From Ulvibacterium marinum (GTDB lineage: Bacteria > Bacteroidota > Bacteroidia > Flavobacteriales > Flavobacteriaceae): 64,000 nucleotides of DNA. Below the pieces are notes generated by a model. It was not told the origin of the DNA. It made no database searches and saw only the letters and a list, made by a program, of their open reading frames with translations. This document shows positions 8,396 to 16,373 of this stretch, one piece after another. The position numbers and the translations under genes were made by a program. How positions within the stretch are numbered: the stretch's first letter is position 1; each line of letters starts with the position of its first letter. Location of the stretch: the NCBI RefSeq assembly GCF_003626755.1, contig NZ_RBCJ01000004.1, positions 248,001 to 312,000 of the forward strand, in the 5' to 3' direction.

Positions 8396-10182
8396 ATACA
8401 AAAACGGTCACACAAAAACTATTTCCCCTTTGTGCGCTATTATTTTTGGCGCCAAATTTTAACCATGGGCAATACCAAATAAGTTCCAAAGAGGAAATCG
8501 AAGGCTTTAAAAGTATTCCCGGCGAGACTGTTTTTATCCATTACAATGACCCTTTATTGCTGGTAGGCGAGTATTTGTATTATAAATTGTACTGCCTAAA
8601 GGAAAACGACTTAACCCCCAGCCCTATTAGTAAAATGGGTTATGTAGAATTGGTGGGCGAGGACAAAAACTTGGTTTTTAGGCATAAGATACCGCTTACC
8701 TCTGGCATGGGGCAGGGAGATTTCTTTATCCCTACTACTGTCCCTACAGGGAATTATAAATTGATCGGCTATACTCAATGGATGTTCAATGCCGACCATC
8801 AGGATTTTTTCACCGCCGATATTAATATCATAAATCCGTATCAAGAACTTCCCAAAACCAAATCCTCCCCAATGGAGATCAGTAGACTTGACCAAAGCCC
8901 AAATGGACCCAACACTTCGGATTCATCCAAAGCACAACTGAAATCTACTTTTTTAAAAATCGAATCGGACAAGGAGAAATATGGGAAACGGGAAAGAGTA
9001 TCCTTAAGAATTAGTACTGGAACGGCTCCTGATCATGGAGATTACTCGCTTTCCGTACGTAAAACGTACGCTGAAATACCTAGTGCCAAAATCACGGCGG
9101 CCCAATTCTCCCTTAATGCCGATACCAGTAAAAAATCGCATGGTATGGCACTAAATAATCGGATTTATTTGCCAGAATTACGTGGTGAACTCTTATCGGG
9201 CCGAGTAGTTTCCAAAGTTGACAACACTCCTATGACCCATGGAAAATTGAGTCTTTCTTTTTTTGGGGACCATCCTGTCGTACAGATCGTAAATACAAAC
9301 GGGAAAGGTGTTTTTCATTCCAATCTTAACCAAATTGACAGAAGCGATCTTACTGCCTTACAGGTCTTGGGAAATGACAAAGAGCAATGGCTCATACTGC
9401 TAGACACCGTTCCCCGGCCCAACTATGACGAACTCGATTTCAAGGAATTTTCCATTTCCCAAAATCTAAATCCTTTGATTCTTGAGCACAGCATTCACAA
9501 TCAGGTTGAAAACGCCTATTTTGAACAAAAGGCGGACAGTACGGTGCGTATCAACCTAAAATTACCCGTTTACCATGCACTGGAGGAGACCTATATTTTG
9601 GATGATTATACGCGCTTTCCAACATTAAAGGAAACCGTAGTTGAAATAATCAATGGCGTACTGCTCAGGAAGGTCAAAGGTAAGTTCAAGTTTTTGGTAA
9701 GGAGCGATGAAAACTATCTTCTTGGCTCCGATGATACCCCATTGGTCTTAGTGGATGGCCTGCCATTGGAAGATCTTTCTAGCCTGGTGGCCTACGATGT
9801 TAACGGAATTGAACGAATTGGTATTTCCCGACACGAATATTATATAGGTCCGCAACTTTATAAGGGTATTGTGTCCATCAGCACCAAGGAAAATGATTTT
9901 TTATCCAAAACAAACCTAAATCATGTGCAGCAAGTAAAAATAGCAAGCCCCATTTCCTTAAAACAGTATTACTTTCAGGATTATGCGGACCAATCGGAAA
10001 CAAAACGATTGCCCGATTATAGGCACCAATTGTTCTGGAAACCTAATTTGGAATTGAAAAAAGAAGAGACTACCTTAATTTTCTATACCTCTGACAATAC
10101 GGGTGAATATGAAATATCGCTCGAGGGGTTCACCCAAGAGGGAAAACCTGTGTCAATTTCAGAGTACATACTTGTAGAATAA
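8392..10182 (+). CDS. Secreted macroglobulin-like protein with a plug-like C-terminal segment
   Basis: 596 residues. The ATG at 8392 overlaps the DUF4249 stop (ATGA). A signal peptide runs to about residue 26 (ending NHGQ). The N-terminal half has the beta-rich pattern of macroglobulin MG2-type domains (TVFIHYNDPLLLVGEYLYYKLY, then DFFIPTTVPTGNYKLIGYTQWMFN further on). Near residues 450-500 a segment reads LVLVDGLPLEDLSSL...GIERIGI, like a TonB-receptor plug but without any barrel. Proteins of this architecture commonly accompany DUF4249 and TonB genes in Flavobacteriaceae. Function is unknown; a periplasmic or surface partner of the receptor is likely. Confidence 0.75.
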   Translation: MNTKTVTQKLFPLCALLFLAPNFNHGQYQISSKEEIEGFKSIPGETVFIHYNDPLLLVGEYLYYKLYCLKENDLTPSPISKMGYVELVGEDKNLVFRHKIPLTSGMGQGDFFIPTTVPTGNYKLIGYTQWMFNADHQDFFTADINIINPYQELPKTKSSPMEISRLDQSPNGPNTSDSSKAQLKSTFLKIESDKEKYGKRERVSLRISTGTAPDHGDYSLSVRKTYAEIPSAKITAAQFSLNADTSKKSHGMALNNRIYLPELRGELLSGRVVSKVDNTPMTHGKLSLSFFGDHPVVQIVNTNGKGVFHSNLNQIDRSDLTALQVLGNDKEQWLILLDTVPRPNYDELDFKEFSISQNLNPLILEHSIHNQVENAYFEQKADSTVRINLKLPVYHALEETYILDDYTRFPTLKETVVEIINGVLLRKVKGKFKFLVRSDENYLLGSDDTPLVLVDGLPLEDLSSLVAYDVNGIERIGISRHEYYIGPQLYKGIVSISTKENDFLSKTNLNHVQQVKIASPISLKQYYFQDYADQSETKRLPDYRHQLFWKPNLELKKEETTLIFYTSDNTGEYEISLEGFTQEGKPVSISEYILVE

Positions 10183-10246
10183 TCAACTAAAATGACGCCT
10201 CTTAGTTCAAATATTTAGAATACAACAAATAAAGCCCCTTAATGAA

Positions 10247-10440
10247 CCAGTTTGGTTAGAGCTAAACTTGGAGAAAATCATAAAATCGGATATTTTACTC
10301 ATAACAATATATCCGAGAGCAACATTTTAGATAGTAATAAGGCATTTTCAGGGAATGTCGAGTACAGATTGCCGAAATTACGTATGAGTTCTGTTTTAGT
10401 AATTCTCTAGCCCATCTTAACCCATAGCTTTAAATTTTGA
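10247..10440 (+). pseudogene. Relic of a second TonB-dependent receptor 3' end
   Basis: This stretch aligns with the last about 200 bases of the receptor gene ending at 7176, with small deletions. The final codons line up one for one: the intact copy ends SSIFAIPVPTITYNFKF-stop, while here the frame reads SSVLVIL-stop-PILTHSFKF-stop. The motif CATTTTCAG and the GNHKI region also match. There is no intact frame. It lies in front of DUF4249 copy 2 exactly where a receptor should be, so I read it as what remains after a receptor gene was deleted. Confidence 0.8.
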
Positions 10441-10454
10441 ATCGCACCGTAGTA

Positions 10455-11651
10455 ATGAACAGGGGACCCTCAAAATATGGCAAAATGATTTTTACCTTTT
10501 TTTGGGTATACATTATTTTTGGGGGATGCACGGAACCTTTCTCACCGGATATACCTTTTTCGGACAGTCTATTGGTAGTAGATGCCACGATTACCAATGA
10601 ACTAAAAAACCATGAGGTTTTTTTAAGCAGATCTACCCAGGGAGACGAAGAGCCAGACTTAGAATCCAACGCAACGGTCCGTATTGTGGATGATAGCCAA
10701 CAACAATTTTCATTTACGGAAACGGAAACGGGCACTTATGTTTCAGACGTTATGTTCGGTGCCGAACCCAACAGGTCCTATCGTTTATTGATTACAACCG
10801 CCAGCGGCCGTGAATATGCCTCAAGCCCTGCTGTGTTACCTCCCCAAACCACGGAAATAGCAGATGTTTATGCGGAAAGGACCACCACCGAAAGCGGTTT
10901 GGATGGTATGGGTATCTTTGTTAACAGTTTTGACCCTACTGGGAATTCAATCTATTATAAATATGAATATGAGGAAACCTATAAAATTATAGCTCCTAGA
11001 TGGGTACCTTTTGGGTTTGCCATAATCAACGAGAATCCCCTTATCGTAGATGTTCGTTCTAGGCAAGGACAGAGAATCTGCTTTGCATCGGAAGAATCAA
11101 ATACCATTATTTTAACCAATACTTCTGGGGTTGGGGAAGATAGGGTAACCGATTTTAATATCCGATTTATCAATCGGGACGACTATATTATTTCGCATCG
11201 GTATAGCGTACTGGTAAAACAGTTTGTTTTGTCAAGGGAAGCTTTTGAGTTTTACGAAAAACTTCAGGATTTTTCAGGTGTGGAAAGTCTATTTTCAGAT
11301 AGCCAACCGGGCTTTATTGTAGGAAACATCTTCCCTCAGGACAGTGGAAATGATCGGGTAGTAGGTATTTTTGAGGTTTCGTCCGTTTCGGAAAAAAGAC
11401 TCTTTTTTAATTATTCGGATTTTTTTCCTGGTGAAGACCTTCCTCCTTTTGTTGATGACTGCCCTCCTGGATCTACTTCTGCCCCTGAATCCGAAGAACT
11501 TCTTCGATTAATCAGGGCAAACACTATAAGTTTCAGTAATTTCAACCAAAATCCTTCTCCGGGACAAGGGAGATGGTTTGTGCAGCCCAGGGTATGTGGG
11601 GATTGTACGGCATTGGGAACCGAAGCCATACCCGACTTCTGGGAAGAATAA
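10455..11651 (+). CDS. DUF4249 family outer-membrane lipoprotein, copy 2
   Basis: 398-residue paralogue of the lipoprotein at 7190, with long identical stretches in both DNA and protein (CTEPFSPDIPFSDSLL, SFDPTGNSIYYKYEYEETYK). The start ATG at 10455 aligns with the ATG of copy 1; an in-frame TTG at 10437 belongs to the receptor relic. The lipobox is IIFGGC. The two proteins differ most around residues 190-215 and at the C-terminus, which could mean altered binding. It has no intact receptor or macroglobulin-like partner of its own, so it either works with the intact module upstream or is on the way to loss. The reading frame is undamaged. Confidence 0.87.
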   Translation: MNRGPSKYGKMIFTFFWVYIIFGGCTEPFSPDIPFSDSLLVVDATITNELKNHEVFLSRSTQGDEEPDLESNATVRIVDDSQQQFSFTETETGTYVSDVMFGAEPNRSYRLLITTASGREYASSPAVLPPQTTEIADVYAERTTTESGLDGMGIFVNSFDPTGNSIYYKYEYEETYKIIAPRWVPFGFAIINENPLIVDVRSRQGQRICFASEESNTIILTNTSGVGEDRVTDFNIRFINRDDYIISHRYSVLVKQFVLSREAFEFYEKLQDFSGVESLFSDSQPGFIVGNIFPQDSGNDRVVGIFEVSSVSEKRLFFNYSDFFPGEDLPPFVDDCPPGSTSAPESEELLRLIRANTISFSNFNQNPSPGQGRWFVQPRVCGDCTALGTEAIPDFWEE

Positions 11652-11674
11652 GAAAATATGGATCAAGGGTTTGT

Positions 11675-11724
11675 GAAAGGGGGAAACGGATATTCATTTC
11701 CAAGTACTTCTTTGTAGAGTAATC
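11675..11724 (+). pseudogene. Relic of a second macroglobulin-like gene 3' end
   Basis: Directly after DUF4249 copy 2, an in-frame run GKRIFISKYFFVE followed by stop matches the last residues of the intact 8392 gene, GKPVSISEYILVE-stop. The DNA flanking the stop (GTAGAGTAATC versus GTAGAATAATC) also matches. Only the final few codons survive, so the rest of the gene was deleted. Confidence 0.75.
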
Positions 11725-11894
11725 GTTGTAGGGCACATTGTTATTCGCTCTTTTTAAAATTCCTTTTTTACTAAAAAAGTGCTTCCCCATTTTTTATATT
11801 TGGTAGGAAATAGGCAATGGTGCTAGAAAATTTAAGTTGGAACTTAAAAATCGTCGGCATACATACATATTCATAGCTATTGTAGGGAAATGTC

Positions 11895-11902
11895 TATATT
11901 TG
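11895..11902 (+). promoter_or_regulatory. -7 promoter element (TATATTTG) for the alpha/beta hydrolase gene
   Basis: Exact TAnnTTTG match, 25 bases before the ATG at 11928. No convincing -33 TTG box at 19-21 bases upstream. The preceding 11725-11894 holds nothing else that I can recognise. Confidence 0.5.
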
Positions 11903-11927
11903 CCAGCAAGCACCTGAAGTATCCTGA

Positions 11928-12692
11928 ATGGAAGAAAAGCTTACAACAGAAGGAAAATACCGGTATATCGAAGTAGGGGAAGGTGCCCCTATTATTATAT
12001 TACACGGTCTTATGGGAGGGTTGAGCAATTTCCATGGTGTTACCGACCATTTTCCCAAAAAAGGATATAAGGTTTTGGTTCCCGAACTACCTATTTATGA
12101 TATGCCGCTTCTAAAGACCAATGTAAAGCAGTTTGCTAAATTCTTAGAAGGATTTATCGAATTTAAGGGACTAAAGGATGTAATTCTGCTCGGGAATTCA
12201 TTGGGCGGCCATATAGGCCTCTTATATACTAAATTGTATCCGGAAAGGATAAAAGGATTGGTGATTACCGGAAGTTCCGGACTTTATGAAAGTGCCATGG
12301 GCGATGGTTATCCCAGGCGGGGAGACTATGAATTCATTAAGAAGAAGGCCCAGAACGTGTTTTATGACCCGGAAGTAGCTACCAAGGAGATTGTTGACGA
12401 GGTCTTTGCCACGGTCAATAACCGAAATAAGATTATAAAGACCTTGGCCATTGCCAAAAGTGCCATACGCCACAATATGGCAAAAGATCTTCCAAAAATG
12501 CATACCCCTACCTGTATCATATGGGGAGAGGACGACAACGTTACACCACCAAACGTAGCCGAGGAATTCCATGAGCTTTTACCGGATTCCGAGCTATTCT
12601 GGATCAAACAATGCGGTCACGCCCCGATGATGGAACATCCGGAGGAATTCAACAAGATTCTCGACGCCTGGCTGGAAAAACGCGATTTCTAA
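11928..12692 (+). CDS. Alpha/beta-fold hydrolase
   Basis: 254-residue cytoplasmic hydrolase without a signal peptide. The oxyanion region HGLMGG (26-31), the nucleophile elbow GNSLGG (Ser91), an acidic residue in WGEDD (about 203) and His231 in GHAPMMEHP form a complete catalytic triad of the alpha/beta hydrolase (MhpC-like) superfamily. The substrate cannot be told from sequence; small esters or C-C bond substrates are typical. It lies 12 bases before engB, so the two are probably co-transcribed, an order common in Flavobacteriaceae. Confidence 0.88.
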   Translation: MEEKLTTEGKYRYIEVGEGAPIIILHGLMGGLSNFHGVTDHFPKKGYKVLVPELPIYDMPLLKTNVKQFAKFLEGFIEFKGLKDVILLGNSLGGHIGLLYTKLYPERIKGLVITGSSGLYESAMGDGYPRRGDYEFIKKKAQNVFYDPEVATKEIVDEVFATVNNRNKIIKTLAIAKSAIRHNMAKDLPKMHTPTCIIWGEDDNVTPPNVAEEFHELLPDSELFWIKQCGHAPMMEHPEEFNKILDAWLEKRDF

Positions 12693-12704
12693 AAGTTTTA
12701 CCCG

Positions 12705-13319
12705 ATGAAAATAAAATCGGCCCATTTTGTGATGAGCAACTCCAAGGTGGCCCAATGTCCCAATGAACCCTTGCCGGAATATGCTTTTATCGGACGGTCC
12801 AATGTAGGCAAGTCGTCCTTGATCAATATGTTGGTACAACGAAAAAGCTTGGCCAAGACATCCGGACGGCCCGGCAAGACCCAACTGATCAATCACTTTA
12901 AAATCAATGACAATTGGTTTTTAGTAGATCTTCCCGGTTATGGTTATGCCCGTGTATCCAAAAAGGAAAAGAAGACCTTCCAGAAATACATTACGGACTA
13001 CTTTCTTAAGCGCAAACAATTAGTCTGTGCCTTTATATTGATCGATATTCGCCATGACCCCCAAAAGATAGATTTGGAATTTATGCAATGGATGGGGGAA
13101 CATGCCATCCCCTTTGCCATCATTTTTACCAAAGCGGACAAATTGAAACCACAGGACCAAGAGTCTCGAGCCGATGCCTATCTACAAAAGCTATTGGAGG
13201 GCGTTTGGGAAGAAGTACCTACCCATTTTATCACTTCGTCTACCAAAGGAACAGGGCGGGAAGCTGTTTTGGCCTATATTAATGCTATAAACGAGGAATT
13301 TAGGGAGCAGGTGAAGTAG
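12705..13319 (+). CDS. engB: Ribosome biogenesis GTP-binding protein YsxC/EngB
   Basis: 204-residue TRAFAC-class GTPase needed for assembly of the 50S ribosomal subunit. The G motifs are complete: G1 GRSNVGKSS (30-38), G3 DLPGYG (75-80), G4 TKAD (142-145) and a G5-like TSSTKGTG. The N-terminal KSAHFVMSN extension is typical of the family. The length is normal. It follows the alpha/beta hydrolase gene after 12 bases. Confidence 0.95.
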   Translation: MKIKSAHFVMSNSKVAQCPNEPLPEYAFIGRSNVGKSSLINMLVQRKSLAKTSGRPGKTQLINHFKINDNWFLVDLPGYGYARVSKKEKKTFQKYITDYFLKRKQLVCAFILIDIRHDPQKIDLEFMQWMGEHAIPFAIIFTKADKLKPQDQESRADAYLQKLLEGVWEEVPTHFITSSTKGTGREAVLAYINAINEEFREQVK

Positions 13320-13351
13320 GATGGTTGATAGTTAAGGTAACCATTTGCAAA

Positions 13352-13392
13352 ATAACAACTACCGCCAACTGACAACTAGCAACTGACAACTA
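13352..13392. repeat. Short tandem repeat, 14-bp period (CAACTGACAACTA)
   Basis: Two nearly perfect copies of CAACTGACAACTA start at 13366 and 13380, preceded by a degraded one (AACAACTACCGC). The last copy runs into the stop codon of the minus-strand gene at 13390. Simple repeats of this kind are seen between Flavobacteriaceae genes; no function is evident. Confidence 0.6.
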
Positions 13393-13758
13393 TTTTCTCC
13401 TTTCCGTTATCAACCCAATCAACACCCCTGCATCTTCCAACGTGTTCAATTCCTCTGTCTTTATAAAAACCTCCAGGTTTTCATCTACCAAAGCCAAGAC
13501 AATGGGAAAAGTAAACTTATAACCAAACTTTGACCGATATGCCTTGGCAAACTCGTCCCGATGCAAAAACTCAAGGTCCAAATCGGATTGTTTTCTAAAT
13601 TCCTTCCAAATCTTATTTTCGGTAAAGGCCCCATAGGTAATATCGCAGAGGTTGCATTCGTAGGTAGCCGGACTTAATATCTTGTGCGCCCCGTCTATCA
13701 ATTGGTTACGTAATCCGGAATCGGCATTGTAAATAAAGATGAGTTTTTCAAGTTTCAT
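13390..13758 (-). CDS. Conserved small protein with CxxC motif, function unknown
   Basis: 122 residues from the ATG at 13758 (MKLEKLIFIYNADSG); the frame is open upstream to 13800 without support. The start is a beta-strand followed by a helix, and ECNLC (Cys35, Cys38) could bind metal or be redox-active. There is no signal peptide or membrane segment. The composition is typical of the genome. I believe homologues are widespread in Flavobacteriaceae, but I know of no assigned function. It is divergent from the metallo-beta-lactamase gene at 13815. Confidence 0.75.
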   Translation of the reverse strand: MKLEKLIFIYNADSGLRNQLIDGAHKILSPATYECNLCDITYGAFTENKIWKEFRKQSDLDLEFLHRDEFAKAYRSKFGYKFTFPIVLALVDENLEVFIKTEELNTLEDAGVLIGLITERRK

Positions 13759-13814
13759 AGCATTCGAATTGAAGGGTAAAGATCTATATTTATAGCACAT
13801 AAATTATTCTTTTC

Positions 13815-14555
13815 ATGTACCGGAAATCCTTTTATGCACTTTTGGTTGTCGTCTTGGTATTTGTCCATGGTAGGTCACAAAAAACAACCGCTGCTTACAG
13901 TTCGGAAAATTTAAAGATAATTCCCTTAACGGAACATAGCTTTGTCCATATTTCGTATCTGAACGTACCTGAATATGGCCGAGTAGCGTGCAATGGTGCA
14001 ATTTATATGTATTCTGGCGAAGCCGTTGTTTTTGACACCCCTGTTGATGATGCCGTTTCCCGGGAGCTCATCCAATGGATTACGGAAACAAAGAAGCATC
14101 AGGTAACCGCTGTGGTCATCAACCATTTTCACAATGATTGTGTCGGAGGGCTGGCGTCTTTCCACGATTTGGATATTCCTTCTTATGCGAACCAACAAAC
14201 CTTGGTTTTGGCGAAGCAAGAGGGCCGTACGGTCCCAAAAGTAGGTTTTGAGAATACGATGGAGCTTAAGGTGGGTAACCAAATCGTAATAAACCGATTT
14301 TTTGGTGAAGCCCACACGCGAGATAACATCATAAGTTATGTTCCCAGTGAGGCGCTCCTATTTGGGGGCTGTGCTGTAAAGTCCATGGGCGCAGGCAAGG
14401 GAAACCTTGAGGATGCCAATATCGCGGAATGGAGTGCTACGATGGAAAAAGTAAAAAAGGCCTATCCCAAGGTACAAACCGTGATTCCAGGACATGGGAA
14501 TCCTGGTGGAATCGAACTACTGGAATATACCCAAAACATGTTTAAAAAGAAATGA
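13815..14555 (+). CDS. Subclass B1-like metallo-beta-lactamase
   Basis: 246 residues with an N-terminal signal peptide (to about residue 21), so periplasmic. All B1 zinc ligands are present and ordered: HFHND (His104, His106, Asp108), His167 in GEAHTRDN, Cys186 in GGCAVKS and His227 in PGHGN. Lys189 three residues after the Cys, and GNLEDAN after it, match the substrate-binding Lys224 and Asn233 region of B1 enzymes rather than B2, B3 or glyoxalase relatives. Hydrolysis of beta-lactams including carbapenems is therefore predicted but not shown. The stop overlaps the next gene by four bases. No mobile element is nearby, so it looks chromosomal. Confidence 0.85.
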   Translation: MYRKSFYALLVVVLVFVHGRSQKTTAAYSSENLKIIPLTEHSFVHISYLNVPEYGRVACNGAIYMYSGEAVVFDTPVDDAVSRELIQWITETKKHQVTAVVINHFHNDCVGGLASFHDLDIPSYANQQTLVLAKQEGRTVPKVGFENTMELKVGNQIVINRFFGEAHTRDNIISYVPSEALLFGGCAVKSMGAGKGNLEDANIAEWSATMEKVKKAYPKVQTVIPGHGNPGGIELLEYTQNMFKKK

Positions 14556-16180
14556 ATCTCATGATGAACAAATTATTCGTTACCTTAACCCTAGCCTGCC
14601 TGTTGTTTTCCTGTGCCGAAAAACCCAAAGAACAAATTCCGCCCGTGGAGGCACCCTTTTCCGATGTGGACACCCTGGCCATTAATGATTGGTGGAATCG
14701 GGGGGATAATCCCATCATCGATTTAAAGGTGGGCCGGGATAGTGTGGTCGCTTTTGGCATCTATACCGTGCACAACAAGGTTCTAAAATTATCGGCCCAG
14801 CTATACCCTTTATATCCTGAGGAGACCCGCGAGGTACGCTTGGAAATAGCCAAAAATGGAAAATGGACAGAAATCCAGAAACAACAGCTAAACGATATCG
14901 GTTGGTCCGCTTTGTTTCGCGTAGCCGATTGGGACGACACCCGGGACATCAAATATCGGATTCGTCATGGGGAAAAAGCCTTTTTTGAAGGGCTGGTCCG
15001 TAAGAATCCAACGGACAAAACGGAGATCAGTATTGCCGCCCTTTCCTGTAACTCCAATAAGGACCGGGGTATGCGCGAGAATTACGTACGAAACATCAAC
15101 CACCAGGATCCCGATATTATCTTCTTTGCGGGGGACCAGTCCTATGATCATACAGAACATACGGCGGCGTGGTTAAAATTCGGCCTACAGTTTAAGGAAA
15201 CCTTTCGAAACCGGCCCTGTGTTGCCATTCCAGATGATCACGATATTGGCCAAGGCAATCTTTGGGGCGAAAATGGTAAGGTCTCCACCTCCCCCGGAGG
15301 CCCGGATGGCGGCTACACCTACCACCCAGAATATGTAAAAATGGTGGAACGCTGCCAAACGGCCCATTTACCGGACCCTTATGATGCCACGCCCATAGAA
15401 CAGGGAATCGGGGTATACTATACCCATTTGATACTGGGAGGCGTAGATTTTGCCATTATCGAGGACCGCAAGTTTAAGTCGGGGCCCGAGGGGAAAATCC
15501 CGCAACAAGGCCCACGGCCCGATCACATCCGCAACCCGGACTATGATCCAGCCTCCATAGACCTTCCAGGACTTACCCTTTTGGGCGATCGCCAGCTAAA
15601 ATTTCTGGACGAATGGGGCGACCAAAACCCGGAGACCTTAAAAGTGGTACTTTCTCAGACCGGTTTCTGCGGTGGTGCGCATATCCATGGCTCCCTGGAC
15701 AATCGCCTCCATGCCGATCTGGATAGTAACGGCTGGCCGCAAACGGGACGTAACAAGGCTTTACGATTGATCAAAAAAGCCGGGGCGGTTCATATTGCGG
15801 GTGACCAGCATTTGGCCACGGTAATCCAACAGGGGATCGACGAATTTGGGGACGGCCCCTGGGCCTTTGTAGTCCCTGCCATTGTTAATGACTACTATAG
15901 CCGCTGGTGGTGGCCGGAGGACGAAAAGCCCGGAGCCCACCCCAACCCGGATACTTCCCTCCCCTGGACCGGGGACTATCTAGATGGGTTTCACAACAAG
16001 ATACGGATGATGGCCTATGTAAACCCGGAAAGTTCCTCCAGAGGAGGAGGCTATGGCCTGATCCGTTTCAATAAGACGGACCGAACCGCCACCTTTGAAT
16101 GCTGGCCCCGTTATGTGGACGTAACCCAAGCGGACGCTGATCAGTTTGAGGGCTGGCCCATCACCGTTTCCATGGAATAG
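14552..16180 (+). CDS. PhoD-like alkaline phosphatase/phosphodiesterase lipoprotein
   Basis: 542 residues. The signal peptide ends in LLFSC, so it is a lipoprotein with the acylated Cys near residue 21. Metal-binding motifs of the metallophosphatase core are visible: AGDQSYDH (about 193-200), PDDHDIGQGN (about 227-236) and a later AGDQH. The protein fits the PhoD-like family of Ca/Fe-dependent phosphodiesterases that release phosphate from nucleotides, phospholipids or teichoic-type polymers. It starts within the stop of the metallo-beta-lactamase gene, so the two are co-translated; a functional link is not obvious. Alternative in-frame ATGs at 14561 and 14564 keep the lipobox. Confidence 0.85.
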   Translation: MNLMMNKLFVTLTLACLLFSCAEKPKEQIPPVEAPFSDVDTLAINDWWNRGDNPIIDLKVGRDSVVAFGIYTVHNKVLKLSAQLYPLYPEETREVRLEIAKNGKWTEIQKQQLNDIGWSALFRVADWDDTRDIKYRIRHGEKAFFEGLVRKNPTDKTEISIAALSCNSNKDRGMRENYVRNINHQDPDIIFFAGDQSYDHTEHTAAWLKFGLQFKETFRNRPCVAIPDDHDIGQGNLWGENGKVSTSPGGPDGGYTYHPEYVKMVERCQTAHLPDPYDATPIEQGIGVYYTHLILGGVDFAIIEDRKFKSGPEGKIPQQGPRPDHIRNPDYDPASIDLPGLTLLGDRQLKFLDEWGDQNPETLKVVLSQTGFCGGAHIHGSLDNRLHADLDSNGWPQTGRNKALRLIKKAGAVHIAGDQHLATVIQQGIDEFGDGPWAFVVPAIVNDYYSRWWWPEDEKPGAHPNPDTSLPWTGDYLDGFHNKIRMMAYVNPESSSRGGGYGLIRFNKTDRTATFECWPRYVDVTQADADQFEGWPITVSME

Positions 16181-16373
16181 CCTGTACTATCAAAACGTAT
16201 CCCGATTTCCGTTTATAGTCGTTTGTAAATCCTTGTTTTCGTTCCCACCCGAGGCGGGCAAGTGTAAACAAGTACATCCAGTTTTTAGATGGGTATACTT
16301 GATTTTATGGAAAAATTGTAGGAATTTTATAGTATTGTTTATAGCCCTGTCGTTGCAAAGGAAAAATTACTGA

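Noticed and set aside
10183-10454. Non-coding RNA between the two surface units
   Set aside because: The sequence aligns with the 3' end of the intact receptor gene and is better explained as a gene relic.
13352-13392. Tandem repeats that might be a CRISPR
   Set aside because: Units are only 14 bases, contiguous and without spacers, and no cas gene is present.
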